Assembly (NCBI RefSeq): GCF_001640805.2
Contig: NC_066849.1
Location: forward strand, 436,011-500,010
Length of the DNA: 64,000 nucleotides
Direction of reading: 5' to 3'
Origin: Lates calcarifer
Lineage: Eukaryota; Chordata; Actinopteri; Centropomidae
The translations under genes and the position numbers were made by a program. The notes under the pieces were generated by a model that was not told the origin of the DNA, did not search any database, and saw nothing but the letters and a program-made list of their open reading frames with translations. This document shows positions 56,311 to 64,000 of the stretch, in pieces. Every line of letters begins with the position of its first letter. Position 1 is the stretch's first letter.

Positions 56311-56350
<40 letters not shown>

Positions 56351-59300
56351 TGTGTATACATAAATATAACATATACACACATATATACATACATATATAC
56401 ATATATAAGTACAGTAATTACAGCACTTATTCTGTCATGTAAGCAACGCAGGCTGCACGTCTACCAACGAACGCCTAATCAAGAGTTCAACAGAGTACCA
56501 GAAGAACAGTTTCTGACTTCCAGAGGTTGATCAGCTGAGACACATTGATGGAACCATCACCTGGCGACCACACACCGCTTCAGAGAGACGTTTAATCTAC
56601 AGTACGTGACTGTAATCACTTCATTATCAGCTCATCACTGGGTTGATGCCAAGATAAGATTTTGATCTGTAAATGTCATTCATAATAATAATATAATCAC
56701 ATTGTACATAGTCTAAATGTGTTTGTTTCCACCATATCACATTAACAGCTGTTAGTTAACCTTGTGAGTTGATCATTTTTACACCTTTACTTTTATCATT
56801 TATTCAGTGTTGGTAGACAGTAGTTAAAATCATCTCTATATGAGCCCAGTCATTGCCTTACAATGAGTTTATATGAATAGTCTGCTAAAATTGCGACAGA
56901 AGCATAGAGACTGCACTGGTTTAGTACCTGCAGCAGCTGCGGGTTGTCTCTGCCAAGCTGCTGCAGCAGGGCTGGTAAGAGGGCCGGGTTCTGCTGGATG
57001 ATCTGTCTCATCTGCTGGAACTGAGGCTGGTTCCTCAGGAACTCCAAAGGGTTCCCTGTAGAGACAGGTCCTCCACCAGCAGAGGGAGGCTGACTGCCAG
57101 ACACTGGCCCTGCTGGAGAGTGGATGAACTGGTTAGTGTTGTTGTTATGTGATAGAATACATTTTCTGGGAGAGAGTTTAAAGAGAAAATAACCAGATGG
57201 GAACACCTACTAAATCAAGGTATAAAATGTAACTTAAGCTTAATTCAAAGATAAATCCACTATTGGCATGAAGAAGTCCTACTCACTGATTTGCAATGGG
57301 GAAGGGTCCAACTGCAGATCTCCCCCATGAGGACCCCATTTCTGAGAGCCAATGGGAAGAGCATACATTGCCCAGGGAGTGATGTGTGTCACTTCTCTTA
57401 GCAGCCTCCTTTCTCAAAAATGCTTGAATTTAACAACACTGGCCAATCCTCAAACCTAGCTAAATACTGTTAGTTCAGGGCAATCACAGATTGTAATATA
57501 GATGTATCCTACACATACTATACCTAAATGAAACAGAAAACATAAACTCTACTGTGTTATCATTATTAGTGTTTTATTTTCTTAAAATTCTCTATTCATC
57601 CTCTATTCAGGATGAGAGCAGTAACATCATGTCATCATGTCTATTTGCTCAGTAAGGCTTGAAAATTCTACTTTCTGTATGACTTTGTTAGCCATACATT
57701 TTTAACCATTGCTATTGTACTCTTACCTTCTCATTCAAAATGTAAAGGAATATAATAGTTCCACCAAACAGAAAGGACCTTAGTTTAAGATTATTTTGTC
57801 AGATTACAAGTAATGTCTGTGCATCATTGTAAAACTGATACTAGTGGCAACAATTGCTGTTTAGTTTGTGAACAAAGCTCTGCGCAATTTGTAACAGTCT
57901 CAGGTAATTGTTTGCATTTCAGCAGTGACAGCTCCACCCCAATAGTTCCTGAACAAGTGCTCCACCCCAAGAGCAGGTACTTTTTTCTGTCCACTGTTGC
58001 TCAGGAATTAAATTTAGACCTTAGTTCCCCACATGTAAATGCACATAAGGTCACAAAGTTTCTAGAAAAGTTTTAATGATAATAATACAACCTGAAAGTA
58101 AGACAGAGTAGGTGACAGACCTCACTGTATGGAACACGGTGCTCTCCCCACTGGTTTGTAGACCTGGGCTCCCCAAGAATGTACACACACACACACACGC
58201 TTCAAGTAATAAACATGTACTCTTACTGTTAGAGGCTGCTGGGGTCTGCTGTGGTTGTTGTGTTGCAGGGTTCGGGGGGTTAGATGGAACACTGTGTCTA
58301 ACTGGCTCTTGAGGTGGCAGATCACTGGCCTCAGCTGGAATACCCTGCAGTACATCAACATTTACTACACACCTGAGAATACAGTGGCTGGTGGAGCTGG
58401 GAATGAAGCTGATTAAATCCTCACCATGAGTAGATACTCCACTGCTCGGTCAGGGTTGTTGTAACTGGCTCTAAGTGCAGCAACTACCTGCTCCCGATCA
58501 TAACCCATAGACATAATCTCTGACACCAGGTTCTCATAGGCTGGACCTGTCACTGTGGAAACAAGAGGAGAGGTAGGACAGAGGACAAGAATGGAGGCTG
58601 GATGAAGTGTGGAGGCTGTTTCTGCAGGCTTATTGTATAGTCACTACATGTCTTACACATGCCTCATATTGTCACTTTTAATAATGGCTAGTTGGCGTTA
58701 TTACAACTGCCATCAGTTGGTATGTAAATTGTATACCTGCACCCTGTTTTATAATCGTTATTAGGGCTGAACAATTTTGGGAAAAAAATTAATTGCGATT
58801 TTTCTGACAGATGACGATTTGACTTGCAATATAAGTCAAACTTCACTATATACATGTATGGATGGAGCATTACATTTAAGAGATCATTGAAATATTAACT
58901 GCTCTGTGTACTAATCCAAGGATGAGAATGAAAATATACAAATCCAAGATGTATTTATTCTAAACAATAAATGTTATAGAACAAACACATAATGAACCAT
59001 AGAACAATTCTCACAGAACAAACAGTAGCACTACGTTCACCTGCCTTCTTTGCAGTAACTTTACATCGGTCATACTGCTGTCTGTGCTGATTTTTCAAAT
59101 GTTTGTATGACAGGAGACTGACAGGTACAGAGAGCCAGTAGAGACAGACACAGCTGATTAAAACTACAGGATTCCTACTAGTAGAAAATACAAAATACAG
59201 ATACAAACCTAACTTAATGTTAGCTGGTTCATTCTACCATTTTCTCTCATTTTCTCTCATTTTCTCTCGCCTTTTCAGCTCAACCAGGTATTTTACAACT

Positions 59301-62300
59301 TTATAATATCAGCAGCAATAATTTTCCTGCTACAAAATATGTATAGCAGAAATACTCCAGACAAAGTTGGCATCTTGGTCACAGCTCAGTTATCTCTCTT
59401 GCTGGCCTGTTGACACTGTCAGCTGCTTTTAACTCATCATATCACCGGTAGTTTCAGCTTCAGCTGTGCTCATTCTCGTTACTACCAAACAGCTCTCACC
59501 TGACACCGGAGTGGAGAGAATCAGAGCGACTCACACTGCCTGAGTCATGTAGTCGCTCTGCTCTCTGTTTTCATCAAGCATCTAACGCCACAGTTAGTTT
59601 TGTGCTTTGGTCATTTTAACACAAGATGTGGTTGTAAAGTTTACAGCCTGTCACTCTGCTGCTCCTGCAGTGCTCTGTGTGTGTGAATTCTGAGGCAGCT
59701 AAAAAAAGTGTAACAACATGTCCACTGACTCTCTGTTATAAAAATAATCACAGTCTTTGCAATTTGCAAATCGTATTAGTTCAAATCGCGATTGCGGTTC
59801 AATTTCGATAAATCGTTCAGCCCTAATCATTATCTATATCTATTTGCATTTTGGTGAATTTGTACCATGTAAGGTCATGCACTTAGCTGATGGCAATTCC
59901 TGTTCCTGTATGGACCTACAACAAACAATCAGCTGGGTTATGATGACACTACAGAAAACATCTGAATCCAAAGTAATACGCAGGACGTTTATTCATGTAA
60001 AGAATGCCTTTACATGACCTGCAATAATCCAATTACTGTGAATCAAGTCAATTTTTATTTATATACTGCCGAATCACAACAGACGTCTCGAGGCACTGTA
60101 CATATAGAGTAGGTCTAGACCATACTCTTTATATTACAATATTTACAAAGAGATACAAACAAATCCCTGTGTATCTGCAACAGATCAATAATCACATTGT
60201 GCCCCTACTCGATGGTGCAGTGCGAGGTCAGACAGAGCCCAGGTTTTCACAACGTAAATATGTATAAATTATACAAACAGTCAAATGTTCAGCTATGCCT
60301 CTGAACTGACCTCTGTACTGCTTGGTATGTACAACAAGAATTATCGTCCAGTTTCCCTTACTCCATTAGATACCATTAGATACCATGATTTTGTAAAAGA
60401 CCTTGACCCCTCAGATACATGAAGATTAAGTGGTTTTGATTCATAAATGTAGTAGCAGATAACATTTAACACCTCATTAATAATATGTGGCCAGTCTCAA
60501 ACTCCAGCTCACCGGTCACTACTGTGTCTCTTGATGCCGTTTGTTGAGATTTTTGGATTTGGAGAGATATCTATTATGTGAGTACATCTATAGTATAATT
60601 GGCCAGAGGCAGCAAACTAATGGGTATACATCCAAATGTTTCAAGGATACTTTGTGTTTGTTTTAGCCTCATTAGTCTTGTTACTTATATTATTTTAAAT
60701 ACAAGGATGTATCACTACTTACAAACAGTAAATAAATGCAAATGGATGTAAATAGGCTATCTATCCATTCACCATCACACACACTTTCAAACATCAGGGG
60801 CAACGTGGGGTTTAGTATCTTGCCCAAGGATACTTCGGCACAGACTGGAGGAGCTGGGGATCAAACCACTGACCTTCCGATTAGTGGGTGACCCGCCCTA
60901 CCCCCTGAGCCACAGCCGCCCCTATTGCAATGATCTCTCCTTTATTTAGGCTGTTCTGCTGTCACAGTGATACTCTACCTGTCTATAATCTGCACCCTGG
61001 AAATACTGAAATATAGAAATCCAAAAGCAGTTATACACCAATCAGCCATAACCACTGACAGCTGAAGTGAATAACTTTCATCATCCTGAGGAACCACCAC
61101 CTAAACATTGTTTTAGACCAAGCACACACCCCCAATGACAACAACACTCCCTAATGTCAGGGGCCTCCCCCAGCAGGATAATGCTCCCACCACACCACAG
61201 AAGCTGCTCAGAAATGTCTCCAGGAACACAACAAAGAGCCCAAGGTGTTGACCTGGCCTCCAGACTCCCCAGATCCCAATCTGCCGCCAATGTCCCAGTG
61301 CCAGACACTACAGGAGATCTTCAGAGATCCCATGTCCAAGCCCCAACAGGTCAGAGCTGTTTTAAATAGGATCTATGCAATATTAGGCCAGGTCCCACAG
61401 GTACTGAATCAGACTGGAGAGTTTGGAGCCCAGGTCAACAGCTTTAGCATCCGGTTGAGACTACACAGAAAACACAGAGCTGTTACAGAGAGATCAGGCA
61501 GGTAGTGCAAGGCAGGGAGGAGGAGGAGACTATGAAAGCAGGCTTTTCACCTAGAGTGGTCATTCAGAAGAGGTCTTTAGACTTGGTTGGACAACACATC
61601 ATATAAACTAGTTCATCTTAAGTATACTATGCCCTCAAAGAAAACTGCTATCACTGAAAAGAGTAACTTGCAGTGCTTCCAGCAGTGTGTGGAAAATGTT
61701 GGTGTGCTCTGAAATGGATGTTATCAGTTCAAACAACAATGGGAGCAATTTGTGATGCAAATGTTATCAACCACTAAGAGTTCAAACATGAAGGAGGAAA
61801 ACAATATATAAGCAGTGAATTTGTATGTTTTCATTTATGACAGGTGTATTACCCAGGATTGATGCTGCTTCTTCAAGGAGACCCAGTTCATCAACAAGGC
61901 TGAGAGAAATTAACAAAGAAGAAAAAACAAAGTATAAATCAATATTCCAGACCACAAACAATTACAGTAAGAATCAGTTTTAACAAAGAAACAAGACAAA
62001 AAGTCTATGTGGCTTTGTAAGGCTATTCTTAAGTATAGTTGCGCTAGGAACTAAATGCTAATGTGAGAGTACTAACATGCTCACCATGACATGCACACTG
62101 AAGAAAGAGGAAATGTCTGGTAGGCATGATGCTTAGCATATTTGCCATCTTCATTTACTATCTTAGCTAACATCTCCTGCTAATATAGAGCTAAATTCAA
62201 GTTGAGGCTGATGGGAATGGCAGTAGTTTTAAAGGTATTCAGTCATAAATTAAAGTATTGGACAAATTAAAGTTTTGACCTGATGATCAATGTACAAAAT

Positions 62301-63143
62301 GTGATGGTAACTGTTGTTGGAGACTTGTTGGATTAACCAACAGACTGACATTGCCATCCTTAGAGTCATGCCACTAACAAAGCTAAAAATTATATACACT
62401 GAAAAGTAACTCTTATTTCTCGCTGAGTGAGCAGGACCTTGGAAAAAGTCTTATTTCTTACGTCTCATCCAGGTAAAGATGTTCTATTATTGAGCTACAG
62501 CACGTTACTTAAATTACAAGAAATATTTTAACTGGGAAGAACTGCTCAGTGATATGCTCTCTGCTCAAGTCACAAAAATACCCCCCATGATCACAATATG
62601 AGCTTAGCCAAGCTTAGATTTCCTAACTGATTTAAACAAGTTCCTTGGACAAGCAGATAATGAATTAAACTCTCAGTGTACGTAAACACAGGTGTCCTCC
62701 AACCTGGAAGCAGAAGAGTGGACTGGTGCTGGGGCAGATGGTTGATTCTCAGGGTCTTCCCTTGGCTTCTCTTCTGGCAGGGTAGCAGGGGTGGGGCAGT
62801 CTGTGGCGACCGAAGGCGTCGTAACAGTTTCAGTAGCGAGAGCTGGGCTAGAGGATAGAGTAGCAGCTGAAGCCGAAACTGGAGCCGAATCTGGAGCTGC
62901 GTTTGAGTCCGGAGCTGCTGTTGCTTCAACAGAAACTAAAGGGGTGTTTTCTGGGACTGGGGCCGAGGATTCAGAGGGAGGCACTAACGGTGGGGCAGGT
63001 GTAGATGCAGACACTGTATGTGTTGGCGTGGGGGGAACGTGTGCTGGGCCTGAGGCTGGTGCTGTGGCTGAGGGTGGTGATGAAGCTGCAGCTGGTTGGG
63101 GAGTTGGCTGAGGGGCTGCTTGTGGAGGGGGAGCTGGTTTAGG
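53487..63143 (-). CDS. rad23a: rad23 (best fit rad23a), 3' seven exons; 5' end outside window
   Basis: Rad23 delivers ubiquitylated proteins to the proteasome and stabilises XPC in nucleotide excision repair. Exons: 62704-63143, 61853-61899, 58425-58552, 58227-58344, 56928-57112 (or 57109), 54155-54301, 53487-53600. All phases join; 392 residues are visible. Order: Ala/Pro/Ser/Thr-rich linker; UBA1 ([38 protein letters not shown]); second linker; XPC-binding domain ([33 protein letters not shown]); UBA2 ([37 protein letters not shown]). [13 protein letters not shown] and the DDE terminus suggest RAD23[12 protein letters not shown] is RAD23B-like. Proximity to eps15l1 fits human 19p13 and favours RAD23A. 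The UBL exons are missing because they lie past 64000. Confidence 0.9.
53640..53870. repeat. Probable dispersed repeat with 'ggtccccac' motifs
   Basis: 'aaccttaaccataactaatt' and 'aacctaatcttcactaggac' are followed by 'ggtccccatgaggactac' and 'ggtccccacaaggtc'. Such AACCTAA-rich blocks followed by GGTCCCCA.AAGG are common in teleost introns. CA-rich sequence follows (53896-53945). Confidence 0.45.
54155..54301 (-). CDS. rad23a: rad23 exon: end of XPC-binding region to UBA2 start
   Basis: Encodes [35 protein letters not shown] and [14 protein letters not shown]. Phase 0; acceptor CTTGCAG, donor GTCAGT. Confidence 0.96.
54302..55571. other. rad23a: rad23 intron, left part
   Basis: AT-rich intron with an A/G-rich run (54557-54583) and a CT-rich tract near 55005-55025. 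No transposon family is recognised. Confidence 0.5.
55573..56312 (+). mobile_element. Internally deleted Tc1-like transposon with TA target sites
   Basis: The left arm starts 'cagtatctcactgtgagtac' and the right arm ends 'cacttttgtgagacactg'. The arms pair for over 100 bp, including 'cagcaaccattttattata' and its inverse. TA flanks each end (55571-55572 and 56313-56314). A frame at 55770-56204 encodes the C-terminal third of a Tc1 transposase: [13 protein letters not shown] with the second Asp, and [16 protein letters not shown] with the Glu. The DNA-binding half and first Asp are deleted, so it could move only in trans. Confidence 0.92.
55770..56204 (+). pseudogene. Tc1 transposase C-terminal fragment
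   Basis: An uninterrupted frame of 144 codons from an internal ATG to TGA. It carries [37 protein letters not shown] and [21 protein letters not shown] full Tc1 transposase is roughly 340 residues, so this is about 40%. The intact frame suggests a fairly recent insertion. The fragment lacks the DNA-binding domain and is not expected to be active. Confidence 0.9.
56317..56341. repeat. (TG)n microsatellite abutting the Tc1 element
   Basis: Pure TG run followed by (GA)n and TATACA-rich sequence, starting 4 bp after the element end. Confidence 0.9.
56928..57112 (-). CDS. rad23a: rad23 exon: XPC-binding domain
   Basis: Encodes (T)[18 protein letters not shown], then [20 protein letters not shown] and [20 protein letters not shown]. 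This is the STI1-like XPC-binding fold. The acceptor reads CCAGCAG, a NAGNAG site, so the exon may also start at 57109. Donor GTACTA. Confidence 0.95.
57113..58226. other. rad23a: rad23 intron, nothing recognised
   Basis: 1.1 kb intron of AT-rich sequence with a short CA run at 58183-58197. No element recognised. Confidence 0.5.
58227..58344 (-). CDS. rad23a: rad23 exon: second linker
   Basis: Encodes [38 protein letters not shown] and N, plus one base. It joins UBA1 to the XPC-binding domain. Acceptor TACTGCAG, donor GTAAGA. Confidence 0.93.
58425..58552 (-). CDS. rad23a: rad23 exon: UBA1
   Basis: Encodes (V)[36 protein letters not shown] and VEYLLM. The MGY and EYLL motifs are the ubiquitin-binding surface of UBA1. 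Acceptor TTCCACAG, donor GTGAGG. Confidence 0.97.
58762..59825. mobile_element. hAT-type non-autonomous element with 8-bp target duplication
   Basis: The left end TAGGGCTGAAC is the exact inverse of the right end GTTCAGCCCTA. Flanks are 'atcgttat' (58754-58761) and 'atcattat' (59826-59833), an 8-bp duplication with one mismatch, the hAT hallmark. The next inner parts ('attgcgattttt' and 'aaatcgcgattgcgg') also pair. The 1064-bp body has no transposase frame. Confidence 0.88.
60041..60250 (-). repeat. Non-LTR-type 3' tail, inverted
   Basis: 'tcaatttttatttatatact' and 'gccgaatcacaacagacg' are the reverse complement of the tail at 8670-8733 and 23500-23571. Confidence 0.65.
60251..60767. other. 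rad23a: rad23 intron, nothing recognised
   Basis: AT-rich intronic sequence; no family or gene recognised. Confidence 0.45.
60768..60924 (-). repeat. tRNA-headed SINE-like repeat (R2), best copy
   Basis: The minus strand begins GGGGCGGCTGTGGCTCAGGG and has GGTTTGATCCCC, resembling tRNA A and B boxes. It continues with the common fish sequence CCTTGGGCAAGATACT. Diverged copies are at 38030-38222 and 41868-42058, both also on the minus strand. Confidence 0.75.
61036..61410 (+). mobile_element. Short Tc1/mariner-type element relic, copy 2
   Basis: Starts 'caccaatcagccataac' and shares 'cactgacagctgaagtgaat' with the copy at 5648-5966. The body includes 'cagcaggataatgctccc' (QQDNA), 'ttgacctggcctccagactc' (WPPDSPD) and 'tgccagacactacaggagat'. 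It is the longer of the two copies and retains more of the transposase-derived sequence, but is frame-shifted. Confidence 0.7.
61853..61899 (-). CDS. rad23a: rad23 exon: 47-nt segment before UBA1
   Basis: Encodes (S)[15 protein letters not shown] plus one base of Val. It matches the position of human DAASTLVTG. Acceptor TCTCTCAG, donor GTAATA. Confidence 0.92.
61900..62703. other. rad23a: rad23 intron, nothing recognised
   Basis: 0.8 kb AT-rich intron; no element recognised. Confidence 0.5.
62704..63143 (-). CDS. rad23a: rad23 exon: long Ala/Pro/Ser/Thr-rich linker
   Basis: Encodes 146 residues from [18 protein letters not shown] to [14 protein letters not shown], plus two bases (AG) of Ser. 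It is the flexible linker between UBL and UBA1. Short imperfect repeats (e.g. [14 protein letters not shown]) suggest growth by slippage. The exon is phase 0 at its start (acceptor TTTTCAG) and its donor is GTTGGA, a weak match. The antisense strand is also open here because of the composition, but has no gene features. Confidence 0.93.
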
Positions 63144-64000
63144 CTGAAAAGACATTGGAGAATTGATCATTAGTAGCATGGATAATAAGCTCTTAACAGC
63201 ACTCTATTTCACTCTACAAGACCAGACTCTTAAGTTTATAAAGTCCACTGTTAAATCTCTGTATCAGCAGTATCATAACTAAATAAAAACTGGTGTTCAA
63301 ATAATGGCAGAGCAATCTTCTCTTTTAATAAAAATAGATCTCCTGTTCATTCTAAAGTGCCACATTCTGATATTCTGAGTTGTACATTTCTATAAAAGAA
63401 AGTTTTCTATAAAAGAAAACTGAAAGAACATTAAATTCCTATTTGTATACATTAAAACAGGATGTAAAGGTGTAAACCTGGCTCCTATTTAGAGTCTCAA
63501 ACAATATATTATTAGAACTTAGTAATAATAATCCAAGGTAGTACAGTCCTCCTGTATCACACTAAACCTTTGGACACAGGCCACATCATTCCTCATCAAA
63601 TCACCATTTTGTTTGGAGGTGTGGGCGCTCAGGTGGAGAAAGACATGCCAGGGGAATTTCAAAATAAAGGTGCATGATTATATTGTGAAGGACTGTGGTG
63701 TTATATGTTGTGTTTGTGTTGAGTTAGTGAACACTATTCAGACTGTTAAGTTGAAGTACTGTTATTAGTAGGGTAGTAGGGTTATTGAACATGTTGTCAG
63801 CTCAGACACAGTGAAGTCTGTCTGTCATGTCAGCTGGGACTCAGGTATGGGGACAGGCTTTCCACAGAAAGAGCGGCTGAAAGTGACTCGATGTAGGTAG
63901 TGACTAGCACAGAGAAAATGTTTGGGCTTTTTGTTATTTTTGTCGGCATTGGTTACAGCCCACAGCAGCCTGTGTTACTGTGCTTAATTAAAGTTGTAAT
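63144..64000. other. rad23a: rad23 intron at the window edge
   Basis: No UBL-encoding exon is visible here; the N-terminal exons must lie further right. No repeat family is recognised. Confidence 0.6.

Noticed and set aside
60768..60924. Possible tRNA gene on the minus strand
   Set aside because: It has A- and B-box-like segments but no cloverleaf, and it continues into a known SINE-type body with diverged copies at 38030 and 41868.
62791..63111. Plus-strand open frame of 106 codons opposite the rad23 linker exon
   Set aside because: Gly/Ala/Glu-rich low complexity that simply mirrors the Ala/Pro/Ser coding exon. No domain, promoter or splice context.

Overview
The window is eukaryotic and almost certainly from a ray-finned (teleost) fish. 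It carries long, intron-rich vertebrate genes with GT/AG splice sites, and its introns are full of typical fish repeats: Tc1/mariner-like elements, hAT ends, tRNA-headed SINE-like repeats, LINE 3' tails and CA microsatellites. No bacterial-type features are present.

Two protein-coding genes lie head to tail on the minus strand. The first, at the right, is the 3' part of a RAD23 gene (best fit rad23a), with seven exons from 63143 down to the stop at 53487. These encode the Ala/Pro/Ser-rich linker, UBA1, the XPC-binding domain and UBA2. The N-terminal UBL exons lie beyond the right edge. The second is a complete eps15l1 (Eps15R) coding sequence: 25 coding exons from the ATG at 50720 to the stop at 8165. 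I derived the exon edges by reading splice sites, and all phases join into one open frame of 938 codons plus stop. The protein has three EH domains, a coiled coil, 19 DPF motifs, a Crk-type proline motif and a C-terminal UIM region. Only about 0.5 kb separates the likely rad23 polyadenylation signal (51271-51276) from the eps15l1 start codon. A 3' UTR of eps15l1 may reach as far as an AATAAA at 2933-2938.

Layout: 1-2.9 kb is intergenic with repeat fragments. 2.9-8.16 kb is the putative eps15l1 3' UTR. 8.2-50.7 kb is eps15l1. 50.72-50.83 kb is its GC-box-bearing 5' flank. 51.2-53.5 kb is the putative rad23 3' UTR, and 53.5-64 kb is rad23. Transposon remains fill the introns: a Tc1-like element with very long inverted repeats (14.03-15.49 kb), L1-like fragments and a solo LTR nested in a LINE-like tail (22.6-25.7 kb), several Tc1 relics (28.2, 36.7, 38.6, 42.6, 47.8 kb), a deleted mariner-type element (45.2 kb), an internally deleted Tc1 element (55.57-56.31 kb) and a hAT-type element with 8-bp target duplications (58.76-59.83 kb).

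Both genes act in ubiquitin-linked traffic. Eps15L1 is a clathrin/AP-2 endocytic adaptor that reads ubiquitin through its UIMs. Rad23 shuttles ubiquitylated proteins to the proteasome and stabilises XPC in nucleotide excision repair. Their adjacency fits the shared human 19p13 location of EPS15L1 and RAD23A; I see no sign of a functional operon-like link. I found no novel biological system. The more notable observations are candidate cassette exons, a NAGNAG acceptor, an unusually long Rad23 linker and well-preserved transposon insertion footprints.
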